A DNA stretch of 17,432 nt from Thermoleophilia bacterium (lineage in GTDB: Bacteria; Actinomycetota; Thermoleophilia; RBG-16-64-13): NCBI GenBank assembly GCA_016929985.1, contig JAFGIH010000325.1, positions 1-17,432 of the forward strand, read 5' to 3'. The translations under genes and the position numbers were made by a program. The notes beneath the pieces were generated by a model that saw only the letters and a program-made list of their open reading frames with translations, was not told the DNA's origin and did no database searches. Below are positions 1 through 7,904 of the stretch, in pieces (position 1 is the first letter of the stretch; the number at the start of each line of letters is the position of its first letter).

Positions 1-183
1 CCGATACATCTGGAGCGGCGCCCCGATGACTATGCCGCCGTACGCATCGAGGTCCTTCACCTCGCGCGCAGGCTTCAGCTCCACCTCCAGGCCTGCCTCA
101 CGCAGCATATCGGTCACCGCCTCGGCGACCTCACGGGTGGATCCGTGGCGGGTCGCGAACGTCACGAGGATCGGGCCCCCCAT
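1..183 (-). CDS. Flavodoxin-like protein, N-terminal part (runs off the left end)
   Basis: The 61 visible residues start MGGPILVTFATRHGSTREVA, which is the flavodoxin phosphate-binding loop (T-x-x-x-x-G-S/T-T). A beta strand with a YGGIVIGAPLQMYR-type segment follows, as in the second strand of flavodoxin domains. The closest relatives of this pattern are flavodoxin-domain proteins annotated as HemG-type menaquinone-dependent protoporphyrinogen oxidases; the visible part cannot decide the substrate. The ATG at 181-183 is supported by a strong Shine-Dalgarno, TAAGGAGGT on the minus strand, 4 bases before it. The gene is divergent from the DUF4126 gene. It binds FMN by family knowledge; the C-terminal two thirds lie outside the window. 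Confidence 0.82.
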   Translation of the reverse strand, partial: MGGPILVTFATRHGSTREVAEAVTDMLREAGLEVELKPAREVKDLDAYGGIVIGAPLQMYR

Positions 184-246
184 GGCTACCTCCTTATCCG
201 TCCTCTGCTGTATGCTGCACACGTCGTTGCAAAAGGGGAGGCGACT
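184..246. promoter_or_regulatory. Divergent intergenic region with two ribosome binding sites
   Basis: This 63-base spacer serves both the flavodoxin gene (minus) and the DUF4126 gene (plus). The minus-strand Shine-Dalgarno is at 188-196 (TAAGGAGGT). The plus-strand one is AGGGGAGG at 234-241, 5 bases before GTG 247, and this decides the DUF4126 start. TATGCT at 211-216 fits a plus-strand -10 box, but I see no good -35 partner, so the promoter call is weak. Confidence 0.45.
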
Positions 247-810
247 GTGGATATCCTGACTGCTCTGGGTCTCTCGATCCCGGCGGGTCTCAACGCGTAC
301 ATCCCCCTACTTGCAGTCGCGCTGGCACAGCGCTTCAGCTGGCTCGAACTCCGCGAGCCCTTCGACGTCCTCGGCTCGTGGTGGATGATAGTCATCATAG
401 CCGTTCTCCTCGTGGTAGAGATAGTGGCCGACAAGGTCCCGGCGGTGGACCACGTAAACGATATCGTCCAGTCTGTGATTCGCCCGGCGGCCGGCGGTGT
501 TGTGGCCGTGGCGGGCTCCGGGTCAACCTCAGAGGTGAGCCCCTGGGTGCTGGTGTTGATGGGCGTGCTCTTCGCCGGGGGCATCCACGCAGCCAAAGCC
601 ACTACGCGAGTGGTCGTGAATGCCTCTACGGGGGGGATAGGCGCGCCGGCGGCCAGCGTCGCCGAGGATACCGGCGCCATCGCGCTCTCGGCTGCGGCGA
701 TCGCCCTACCGATCTTGGTCGTGTTCGTGGTCGCCGCGCTGCTCTTCGGGATGTGGTGGCTCTGGCACCGCGAACGCATCAGACGACGAAGGGCCGAAAG
801 GACTGAGTGA
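247..810 (+). CDS. DUF4126 family integral membrane protein
   Basis: This 187-residue protein begins MDILTALGLSIPAGLNAYIP, the typical opening of DUF4126 membrane proteins, whose function is unknown. Hydrophobic segments lie near residues 4-22, 43-60, 95-115 and 140-170. The glycine/alanine-rich stretches GGVVAVAG and ASTGGIGAPAAS between them are also typical. The tail is very basic (RERIRRRRAERTE) and probably cytoplasmic. I chose GTG 247 over an upstream start at 145 because AGGGGAGG stands 5 bases before it and because the upstream extension is not hydrophobic and would overlap the divergent flavodoxin gene. The next gene begins one base after the stop, so the two are almost certainly co-transcribed and may act together at the membrane. 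Confidence 0.85.
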   Translation: MDILTALGLSIPAGLNAYIPLLAVALAQRFSWLELREPFDVLGSWWMIVIIAVLLVVEIVADKVPAVDHVNDIVQSVIRPAAGGVVAVAGSGSTSEVSPWVLVLMGVLFAGGIHAAKATTRVVVNASTGGIGAPAASVAEDTGAIALSAAAIALPILVVFVVAALLFGMWWLWHRERIRRRRAERTE

Positions 811-811
811 C

Positions 812-1642
812 GTGGCCAGGGACGAGATCATAGAGGTCCTTCCCAAAGGACAGGCGCCGGAGTGGAGTGAGGAGGACCTCGCCGCCCTCTGGGAAGCCAA
901 GCTGCTGCTCGAGCATCCTAGCCTCACCGCCAGGATATCCGACATGGTCGGAAGACCCCTGGAGACCGGCTTCAGGATGCTGCCCCACAGGTGGCACAAG
1001 GTCATCGGGTCGGCGACCGAGACCGCTCTGTTGAAAGGGCTCGAGGTCTCCATCAAGACGATGGGCCGTCCCGAACCGTGCCGGTCTCGGGACCGGCTGC
1101 ACAAAGCCTTGGCAGTGGGTACCGGGGCCGCGGGCGGCGCCTTCGGGGCCGCCGCTCTGCCGGTCGAACTGACTGTGTCGACCTGCGTGATACTCCGCTC
1201 CATCGCCGACATCGCGCGCAGCGAACAGCACGACGTTTCGCGGGTCGATGTCAAACTGGCCTGTTTGGAGGTGTTCGCCCTCGGTGGGGGCACTGCCGGC
1301 GACGACGCCAGTGAGAGCGGCTACTGGGTGGTCCGAGGCGCCCTCTCCAAGTACATCACCGACGCCGCCAACCACATCGCGAGGAAGGGCCTGAGCGACC
1401 GGAGCGCCCCAGCAGTGGTGAGGTTGATCACCCAGATCGCCGCCCGTTTTGGCGTGGTGGTCTCGGAGCAGGCCGTCGCCCTCTTGGTGCCGGTGGTGGG
1501 CGCGGTGTCTGGTGGAGCGATCAACTACCTCTTCATGAATCACTTCCAGGACATCGCCAGAGGCCATTTCGTGGTGAAACGCCTGGAGCAGAAGTACGGC
1601 ACGGGAAACGTGCGGCAGACCTACGAAAGACTCATGCTGTAG
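812..1642 (+). CDS. EcsC family protein
   Basis: The 276-residue protein matches the EcsC family, named after the third gene of the Bacillus ecs ABC-transporter operon; the biochemical role is not established. Recognisable parts are the acidic and amphipathic N-terminus, a glycine/alanine-rich hydrophobic hairpin near residues 100-125 (GTGAAGGAFGAAALPVELTV), a following helix with RSIADIAR, and a second hydrophobic stretch near 208-228 that carries VPVVGAVSGGAINYLF before the NHFQDIARGHF motif. It is probably membrane-associated. The GTG start at 812 follows the DUF4126 stop by one base, with GAAAGGA about 10 bases upstream, consistent with translational coupling. Its last 11 bases overlap the tail of the convergent rmuC gene. 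Confidence 0.8.
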   Translation: MARDEIIEVLPKGQAPEWSEEDLAALWEAKLLLEHPSLTARISDMVGRPLETGFRMLPHRWHKVIGSATETALLKGLEVSIKTMGRPEPCRSRDRLHKALAVGTGAAGGAFGAAALPVELTVSTCVILRSIADIARSEQHDVSRVDVKLACLEVFALGGGTAGDDASESGYWVVRGALSKYITDAANHIARKGLSDRSAPAVVRLITQIAARFGVVVSEQAVALLVPVVGAVSGGAINYLFMNHFQDIARGHFVVKRLEQKYGTGNVRQTYERLML

Positions 1643-3017
1643 GGCACTCGTCCGACTCGGCCGTGTCGGGCGCGACAGCGCCCGGCTCCCCCGTCTCGGC
1701 GTCGTCGTCGGGCTCGACCAGGGCCAGCAGTCCGCCGACGGTCTCCACCGGCATTTCCTCCACGTCCCTCAGTCTCCGCTCGATAGTGCGACTCTTCCTG
1801 GCCGCGTCTTCAATGGTGCTGGAAGCCTGGTCGAGCTTCTTGTGCACCTTCTCGAGCAGTCCCCCGAACTGGCCGAACTGGGTCTTCACCGCCCCCAAGA
1901 GCTGCCACACCTCGCTGGAACGCTTCTCGATGGCAAGGGTGCGGAACCCCATCTGCAGGCTGTTCAGCAACGCCGACAGCGTCGTAGGGCCGGCCACGAT
2001 GACCCGGCAGTCGCGCTGGAGCGACTCCGCCAGCCCCGGGCGCCGAAGCACTTCGGCGTACAGACCCTCCGTGGGCAAGAACATGATGCCGAAATCGGTG
2101 GTACGCGGCGGATCGAGGTACTTGCCCTGGATATCCCTGGCCGACTGCTTCACCCGTGTCTCAAGGGCCTTCAGCGCCAGTTCCACGCCGGCGACGTCTC
2201 CCAGCCCCTGGGCCTCGAGCATGCGTTGGTAGTCCTCCAGCGGGAACTTGGCGTCGATAGGCAGCCAGACCGGCGTCCCGGCGCCCGCATCCTGGCCCGG
2301 CAACTTGACGGCATACTCCACCCGTTCGCCGGTGCCCGGCTTGCAGGCCACATTGGCTTCGTACTGGTCGGGTGACAGGACCTGCTCGAGCAGCATGTTC
2401 AGCTGTACCTCGCCCCAGGTGCCGCGCGTCTTCACGTTGCTGAGTACCCTCTTGAGGTCGCCCACCCCCGCGGCCAGACTCTGCATCTCACCCAGGCCCT
2501 TGTGCACCGCCTCCAGACGCTCGCTCACCTGTCTGAACGACTCGCCCAGCCGCTTCTCGAGGGTGGCCGTGAGACGCTCGTCGACCGTCTGACGCATCTG
2601 CTCGAGCCTAGCCGCGTTGTCTTCCTGCAGCTTCTGCAGCCTCGTATCGACGGTCATGCGCAATTCGAGCATGCGCTGCTCGTTCGAGGTGGTGAGAGTG
2701 ACGAGCCTGTCGGAGAAGATGTCGAGCTGGCTCTTCTGGTGCGCACCCAGCCCACCGATGCTCCGGATCGTGGTGTCGCCCCAATCTTTCACGGCGCCGC
2801 CGACGTCTTCGCGCAGTAGCTGAGCGTTCCTCGCGGCTTCTTCCCTCCCCCGCTCCATCTCCTCACGCAGGAGACGCTCCCCGCGTTCTTGCCCATGCGC
2901 CAGCTGTCGCACAGACGCCTGAAGCCCTCCTGCCCGGTCACGAGACAGAACGAGCACGAGCAACACGATGGCGATGGCCAAAAGAACCACCGAGCTGATG
3001 GCGAGTGCTTCCAACAT
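1632..3017 (-). CDS. rmuC: DNA recombination protein RmuC
   Basis: The 461-residue product has the classic RmuC layout. One membrane segment lies near residues 5-24. A long coiled coil follows at about 30-205, rich in Arg, Glu and Gln. The RmuC domain with its PD-(D/E)XK-like fold covers about 215-425. Conserved stretches include ERVEYAVKLPG, WLPIDAKFPLEDYQ (the Asp and Lys are the presumed nuclease-type residues), TTDFGIMFLPTEGLYAEV, AGPTTLSALLNSLQMGF and SSEVWQLLGAVKTQFG. Length is close to the E. coli protein (about 475). RmuC limits recombination at inverted repeats in E. coli; catalytic activity is unproven. The start lies 12 bases after the stop of the HsdR-like gene, so the two probably share a transcript. 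The ribosome binding site is only G-rich (GGGGTAGGGG), overlapping the upstream stop. The C-terminus is acidic. Confidence 0.95.
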   Translation of the reverse strand: MLEALAISSVVLLAIAIVLLVLVLSRDRAGGLQASVRQLAHGQERGERLLREEMERGREEAARNAQLLREDVGGAVKDWGDTTIRSIGGLGAHQKSQLDIFSDRLVTLTTSNEQRMLELRMTVDTRLQKLQEDNAARLEQMRQTVDERLTATLEKRLGESFRQVSERLEAVHKGLGEMQSLAAGVGDLKRVLSNVKTRGTWGEVQLNMLLEQVLSPDQYEANVACKPGTGERVEYAVKLPGQDAGAGTPVWLPIDAKFPLEDYQRMLEAQGLGDVAGVELALKALETRVKQSARDIQGKYLDPPRTTDFGIMFLPTEGLYAEVLRRPGLAESLQRDCRVIVAGPTTLSALLNSLQMGFRTLAIEKRSSEVWQLLGAVKTQFGQFGGLLEKVHKKLDQASSTIEDAARKSRTIERRLRDVEEMPVETVGGLLALVEPDDDAETGEPGAVAPDTAESDECPTA

Positions 3018-3029
3018 ACGAGCCGACCC

Positions 3030-6000
3030 CTACCCCCTGCCGTACACGCTGGGGCCGCCCCCGGGGTACGCGTCGTAGACGTGCTGAAAGAGCAGATCAG
3101 CCTTCTGTACCACCTCATCGGCGCTGGGCAGATCCAGGACCTTCTCGACCGTCTCCTCGATGCTCGAACGCACCGACGCTCGACTCTGCCGGTCCTTGCG
3201 CCACCCGGCGACCAGCAGACCGGCCTTGAGGTCCGCAACCAGCTCGCGGACGGCCGTCTTCACCAATTCGCCCTGCCCCGGGCTCGGGGCCGGCTCCGCC
3301 TGCGTCAGCAGGTCGACAAGGGCGAGTTCCTCCTCTTTCAGCCCTTCGTGAGCCGCGCGGCCGCTCTCGGCATTGACCTCCTGCACGAGATCGATAAGCC
3401 GGGCGAAAAGCGCGTCGGGTCCGATGTCGTCATCGCCTGGGTCGCGCACAAACGCGGGTAGCTTGTCCCGCAGACCGGCGCGCGAGGGGTTGAGCCTCAC
3501 CAGCTCGGCTAGCTTTGTGTCCAAGGCTCCGCGCAGCCGTTCAATCTCGATGTTCTTCTGCGTGTGGGTGAAGCGCTTCCAAACGGTCACCGGATCGATA
3601 CGGCCAAGATCGACCGGACCCGGTCCGAACAGCCCCGCGTCATCGGGAGACAGTTTCCGCACCCCGGTCGACCTGCCTGATTCGGGGGCACTCACCTCGG
3701 GAGCCCTGAGGCCGTAGCCCTGAGCCTCGATGGAGGCATCCAGTAACCGCACCAAGCGCGTCTCCAGCGGCGACATGCCCGGCTGCGACGTCAACATCCT
3801 GATGCGCTTGAGCATGAAAGCGCAGAGTGCACATTCAGTACCCAGCTCGGCGGCAGCCGGGTCGGGGAGGATCGCCCTGTACAGAAGCAGCACCTTCCTG
3901 CAACGCGCCAGAAACTCCTCCTTGCAGGCGTCGGTGACCAGCACGGCGTCGATGGCCTCGTCGACCAGTCTGAGCTTCGGCAACTGAGGCGCTCGCCGGA
4001 TGGCATCGAGCTCGAAGCCCGCACCTCGTACGAACTCGGTCAAAGACGTCAAAGCTTTGCGGAGCTCCTTCACCTGCCTCGACTTGCCCAGCACCGGCAG
4101 ATCTCCGGGCGCGATGCCCGCACCGCTCCCCGCCCAATAGGCGGCAAGGACCTTGCGCGGGTCCTGGAACACCCCTAGATAGTCCACGATGAGCCCGCTG
4201 GTCTTCCGCTGGAAAGATCGGCCCGCCCGCGAGACGGTCTGCATGAGCGCGTGATCGCGCATGGGTTTGTCCAGATAGATGGTCGAACAGGGAGGCATAT
4301 CGAGACCGTGGATCCAGTTGGCGCTCGTGAACACCAGACGCAGGGGATCAGCCGGGTCGTTGAACTTGGCTATGAGATCCTCTCGGGACGCCCGTTCGAG
4401 ATGCGGCACCACATCCACACCTCTTCTGTAAAACTCCTCGACGTCTTCCATGGACTTCGGCAGCACCACCGCCATATCGGTGCTCTCCCAGTAGGCGAGG
4501 TTGCCGCCGGCCGGCGCCGTTTCGCTGCCGCCGGAGTCTCCATCAGCTCCGGGTTCGGTGGAAGGCCCCACCTGCAATCGCAGGCCGGCGAGCTGCAGGG
4601 TCCAATACGTGCGGACCTTCTCGCACATCCGCGCGGCCGTGATCCTGTCGATGCTCACCACCAGGGCCTTGCCGAGATAGCCGCGTTCCGTGAAATGCCT
4701 CACGATGTCCCGCGCCACCGTGTCCAGACGCTCGTCCTCGGTTATGGCGTAGTAGCGGCGTCCGAATTCGGCCTCAAGCGCGGCTTCCCTGGACTCATCC
4801 AGTTCAGCCTCTCGAAGGAGTTGCTCCAAGCCCCTATCGAGCACGGCGCCGTCCATCTGTACCTCCGGAAGACGGTTCTCATGGTAGAGGGGGACCGTGA
4901 TGCCGTCTTCGACGCTCTCGCGGAAGTTGTAGATGCTCACATAGTCGCCGAACGCCTGCCGGTGATTGTCTTCACCAGCGGCAAGGGGCGAGCCGGTGAA
5001 CCCGATGAACGCGGCGTCGGGGAGGGCAATGCGCATGTTCGCGGCCATCGCTTCGTACTGCGGCTGATGGGCCTCGACCGCCATCACGATGATGTCTGAA
5101 CGCGTTGACACGAGAGGATACTGTCCGCCGGGCCCGCTCACTGCGAACTGCTCGATGGGCACGAACACAAAGCGGCCACGGCCACTCAGCACGCGCCGCA
5201 ACTCCTTCGCGGTCTCGGCGCGAACCCTGTTCTTCAACAAGCCGGCAGCAGCAAGGCGGCCGCAGACCTGATCTTCCTTCTCCTGCCTGTCGGTCACCAC
5301 CACGAAGGTCCATGTCCCGGGGAACTCCCGGAGGACCTTCTGCGCGAAGAGGATCATGGAGACGCCCTTGCCGCTCCCCTGGGCGTGCCAGAACATCCCC
5401 AGCCGGCCCTTGTTGACAGCTCGATCGCGCAGAGCTCCGATGGCAGCCTCGACTCCCAGATACTGATGGTTCTTCGCCATCAACTTCACGGGCCCACCGG
5501 CGGCGTTCACAAAGAGGAGACTGTTCTTGGCCAAGTCCAGGAACCGGGATCTCTCGCACGTGCCTCTGATGGTGGTCTCCAGCGACTGCCACGGCGCCTC
5601 CTCTTCCGTAGCAGCGCGCTTCCACAAGCCGAAATGCTCCCAGCCCGCGTCGATCGGACCCACCCGGCTTTCGGCTGCGTTTGCGATGATCGAGAAGGCG
5701 TTGTACCAGAAGAGGTGTGGAGCACCCTGTTCGTACTCCGCCACCGTCGCGTTGAACGCGCTCTCCAGGTCTCGATGGACAGTCTTCACCTCGAGGACGA
5801 CCATCGGGACGCCGTTGACGAACCCCACCAGATCGCAACAATAGGTGAACGACTCGCCCGTGACCCCGAACCCATGAGCGGCAAGGAATTCATTGACCTC
5901 CGGGTGGTCCCAGTCGACGTACCGAACGGTCTCCTCAGGACTGTCCGCTCCCACCTCGCCAGAGCCGGCAGCCCGATAGCCGTCTCTGAGGAGCACATGG

Positions 6001-6266
6001 ATCGCCCGGTTGGCGGCTACGAGATCCACGGAACTCCGGTCGCGGACCAGTTCGTCGACGGCGAGGGACAGGGCGCCCTCGGTCGCCGTTGGGTTCAGAC
6101 GCCTGAGGACAGGCAGCAGCCGGTCCACGAGGACCACGTCGCCCTTCGTCTCGCGTCCCAGAGTGCCCCCCGGTCCGAAGACCTCGCTCTGACAGTCGGT
6201 GACCTTCCAGCCCAGCTCGCCCAAGAGGGCGACGGCCGACTGTTGGGTCGCGTCGGTGTTGGTCAT
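3030..6266 (-). CDS. Orphan HsdR-like type I restriction subunit with altered ATPase motifs
   Basis: The 1078-residue protein matches HsdR, the restriction and translocation subunit of type I systems, over its whole length. The N-terminal nuclease keeps the spacing D145, E159, K161 (DLVGFVNGVPMVVLEVK). The QxxxY motif that follows has lost its Gln (TVAEY). The motor is odd: Walker A reads QGSGKG, with K300 present but Gly301 in place of Ser/Thr, and the DEAH box reads VEAH, with Val397 in place of the Walker B Asp. Later motifs are nearly normal: FIGFTGSPL, LDKPMRDHALMQ, and QTVSRAGR with both arginines. A helical C-terminal region follows. I chose the ATG at 6266 because TACCAT lies 6 bases upstream, which fits a leaderless start; an in-frame ATG at 6293 is possible, but neither has a Shine-Dalgarno. 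No hsdM or hsdS is in the window. Either the motor is ATPase-dead and the protein works with DUF2779 and RmuC, or a restriction gene is decaying while its frame is still intact. Confidence 0.88.
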   Translation of the reverse strand: MTNTDATQQSAVALLGELGWKVTDCQSEVFGPGGTLGRETKGDVVLVDRLLPVLRRLNPTATEGALSLAVDELVRDRSSVDLVAANRAIHVLLRDGYRAAGSGEVGADSPEETVRYVDWDHPEVNEFLAAHGFGVTGESFTYCCDLVGFVNGVPMVVLEVKTVHRDLESAFNATVAEYEQGAPHLFWYNAFSIIANAAESRVGPIDAGWEHFGLWKRAATEEEAPWQSLETTIRGTCERSRFLDLAKNSLLFVNAAGGPVKLMAKNHQYLGVEAAIGALRDRAVNKGRLGMFWHAQGSGKGVSMILFAQKVLREFPGTWTFVVVTDRQEKEDQVCGRLAAAGLLKNRVRAETAKELRRVLSGRGRFVFVPIEQFAVSGPGGQYPLVSTRSDIIVMAVEAHQPQYEAMAANMRIALPDAAFIGFTGSPLAAGEDNHRQAFGDYVSIYNFRESVEDGITVPLYHENRLPEVQMDGAVLDRGLEQLLREAELDESREAALEAEFGRRYYAITEDERLDTVARDIVRHFTERGYLGKALVVSIDRITAARMCEKVRTYWTLQLAGLRLQVGPSTEPGADGDSGGSETAPAGGNLAYWESTDMAVVLPKSMEDVEEFYRRGVDVVPHLERASREDLIAKFNDPADPLRLVFTSANWIHGLDMPPCSTIYLDKPMRDHALMQTVSRAGRSFQRKTSGLIVDYLGVFQDPRKVLAAYWAGSGAGIAPGDLPVLGKSRQVKELRKALTSLTEFVRGAGFELDAIRRAPQLPKLRLVDEAIDAVLVTDACKEEFLARCRKVLLLYRAILPDPAAAELGTECALCAFMLKRIRMLTSQPGMSPLETRLVRLLDASIEAQGYGLRAPEVSAPESGRSTGVRKLSPDDAGLFGPGPVDLGRIDPVTVWKRFTHTQKNIEIERLRGALDTKLAELVRLNPSRAGLRDKLPAFVRDPGDDDIGPDALFARLIDLVQEVNAESGRAAHEGLKEEELALVDLLTQAEPAPSPGQGELVKTAVRELVADLKAGLLVAGWRKDRQSRASVRSSIEETVEKVLDLPSADEVVQKADLLFQHVYDAYPGGGPSVYGRG

Positions 6267-6272
6267 GGAGCT

Positions 6273-6278
6273 ATGGTA
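6273..6278 (-). promoter_or_regulatory. Candidate -10 box for a leaderless hsdR-like transcript
   Basis: TACCAT on the minus strand ends 6 bases before the ATG at 6266. A transcript starting at the usual distance from such a box would begin on or next to the A of the ATG. The gene has no Shine-Dalgarno, so the two facts support each other. No clear -35 element is visible. Confidence 0.4.
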
Positions 6279-6302
6279 CAACTCGACGACCATAACTAGG
6301 AA

Positions 6303-6347
6303 GCGCCGGTGGCCAACTCGCGCCTGCGCCGGTGGCGCATCGGCGCC
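6303..6347. repeat. GC-rich direct and inverted repeats between DUF2779 and hsdR-like genes
   Basis: GCGCCGGTGGC occurs twice, at 6303-6313 and 6326-6336, a 23-base period. The second copy continues into GGCGC, giving a GCGCC-GGT-GGCGC stem-loop (6326-6338), and CGGCGCC at 6341-6347 can pair with it instead. The block fills the 80-base gap between the DUF2779 stop and the HsdR-like start. There is no T-run, so it is not a standard intrinsic terminator on the minus strand; it could attenuate or separate the two genes. Confidence 0.45.
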
Positions 6348-7891
6348 TACGCCGCTGCCGTCTCATCCCAGAACCGCCTGATGATCTCGACCATCGCCAA
6401 GGTGTCCACGCCGCAGTACTCACGAAGATCGGCGCAGAGCTGATGACGCTCCGCCTCAGAGGTCGTGGGGTCGACCGCCCGCGCGTAGGCCTCCATCGCC
6501 TGCAGGCCTCCTCGCAAGCCCAAGCCCTCATAGCTCAGATGAGGAGCGAGGATCGGAGTGACCGACTTCAGGGAGCGGCTGCCGTGGAAGTCGATGTGGT
6601 AGCAGCACTGACGCACCACGGGCAGTAGATCGAACACGCGTGCGTTCAGTGAAGACAGGCCGCCGGCCAGTTCGGGGAAGTCGCGGGCCAGCTCTTCCAG
6701 CCTGGTGGACTCCATGCCCTTGTTGTAGACGACTATGGAGCCCGAAGGACCAACAGCCTGCAATAACGACTCGGCGAAGGCCCGCCGTGGGTCGCGTGCT
6801 TCGGCACAGAGGAACTCCTCATGTTTCAAGACCCCGTGCTCGTCGAGCACGTGGAGCGACCACTGGAACGGCACTTGCTGCCAAGGCCGCGTGCCTGGGT
6901 ACACCGGGAGCCCCGGCATGAACGTCTCGAAGTCGATGAACCATAACGGCGGCCGCAGCTCGCCGAGCATGTCGCGCAGCTTCCCTCGGTCGAGGGCCAA
7001 CTCGCCCGTGCACACGGCCTCGAGCACCAGCTGGTGCCCTTCAGTCAGCCCGGCGAAATCTCCAGGTATCTCCCGCAGATCGACGATGCCCGCGGCGTGC
7101 AGAGCCGCGAACAAGCCTCCGCGGTCGCCGCCCAGCTCGTATACCGGATGATCCGGGCCGGCCGGCCCGCACACCTGCCGGTAGTAGCAGCAATCTCTGC
7201 AGGCATAGTGCAGCGGGACCCGCGGCGGTTCGGCCCCCGCGAGGTCGGTGCACATCGACTCGAGATGCCGCGGCAGGGCCTCGGCCATCCAACGGCGCGC
7301 GTCGTCGGTGACGTCGTCGATAACGAACAGGCTCTCCAGGTCGTAGTCACTCGCCGCGGCCGCATCGCACCCTCGGACATCTCCGCGGCCCGCGTCGCCA
7401 GGGTAGACATACCCGGGGTCGAAGTGCATCAGATTGATAGACCGCACAGTGAGACCGGCCTGTTCAAGAACCGCGGTCTGGAAGCCCACATCGGCCAGAT
7501 GGTCCGAGCGCACCCCATTGGTGGCCTTGACCTCGATGATGTCTACCTGCCCGTCGCAGACCCTCCGCAGCACGTCCACCCTGCAGAGCAGCCCCTCAGC
7601 CGCCACCGCCGCCTCGAACACATAGGTGACCGTCTCGTCCCTCAACGCCGCGGTGGTCTCGGCGCAGGCGCGATCGAGGTCCCAGGTGTGACCGATCAGA
7701 AGCCCCCCGGGAAAGTACCGCCGCGCCAGTGCGCCCACCCTGACCCCCTCGTCCATGAGGTGCTGGGTCATCCAATCGGGCGGGTCGGCCAGGTGCTTGA
7801 ACCGCTTGGGGTAGCACTGCATATAGCCCAACTTCGGGCACTCGACGTACCGAGTGAAGCGCGACTTGGATATGCCGGGCAGACGGACCAT
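6347..7891 (-). CDS. DUF2779 protein: Cas4/RecB-like nuclease joined to a DEDD exonuclease-like domain
   Basis: The 514-residue protein starts with the signature SKSRFTRYVECPKLGYM seen in DUF2779 proteins. The N-terminal half looks like a Cas4/RecB-type PD-(D/E)XK nuclease: D106 in CRVDVL and E120/K122 in IIEVKAT, 14 residues apart as usual. Cys18 and the cluster CRDCCYYRQVC (C231, C234, C235, C241) could bind an iron-sulphur cluster as in Cas4. The C-terminal DUF2779 domain is RNase H-like of the DEDD kind: D320 and E322 in WFIDFETF, the VYNKGMESTRLEEL segment, FDLL, and YCGVDT with D496. All expected acidic residues are present, so both domains may be active. The ATG at 7891 has no Shine-Dalgarno but has TAGCAT 7 bases upstream. 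The HsdR-like gene follows on the same strand after 80 bases. The physiological role of the family is not known to me. Confidence 0.87.
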   Translation of the reverse strand: MVRLPGISKSRFTRYVECPKLGYMQCYPKRFKHLADPPDWMTQHLMDEGVRVGALARRYFPGGLLIGHTWDLDRACAETTAALRDETVTYVFEAAVAAEGLLCRVDVLRRVCDGQVDIIEVKATNGVRSDHLADVGFQTAVLEQAGLTVRSINLMHFDPGYVYPGDAGRGDVRGCDAAAASDYDLESLFVIDDVTDDARRWMAEALPRHLESMCTDLAGAEPPRVPLHYACRDCCYYRQVCGPAGPDHPVYELGGDRGGLFAALHAAGIVDLREIPGDFAGLTEGHQLVLEAVCTGELALDRGKLRDMLGELRPPLWFIDFETFMPGLPVYPGTRPWQQVPFQWSLHVLDEHGVLKHEEFLCAEARDPRRAFAESLLQAVGPSGSIVVYNKGMESTRLEELARDFPELAGGLSSLNARVFDLLPVVRQCCYHIDFHGSRSLKSVTPILAPHLSYEGLGLRGGLQAMEAYARAVDPTTSEAERHQLCADLREYCGVDTLAMVEIIRRFWDETAAA

Positions 7892-7898
7892 AGCTCAC

Positions 7899-7904
7899 AT
7901 GCTA
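7899..7904 (-). promoter_or_regulatory. Candidate -10 box for a leaderless DUF2779 transcript
   Basis: TAGCAT on the minus strand ends 7 bases before the ATG at 7891, and there is no Shine-Dalgarno. This repeats the arrangement seen in front of the HsdR-like gene, so both may be translated from leaderless messages. The 65-base gap to the GyrI-like gene upstream makes an independent promoter plausible. Confidence 0.4.

Noticed and set aside
3030..6293. A complete type I restriction-modification locus
   Set aside because: Only an HsdR-like gene is present; neither flanking gene resembles HsdM or HsdS, and the neighbours are DUF2779 and RmuC.
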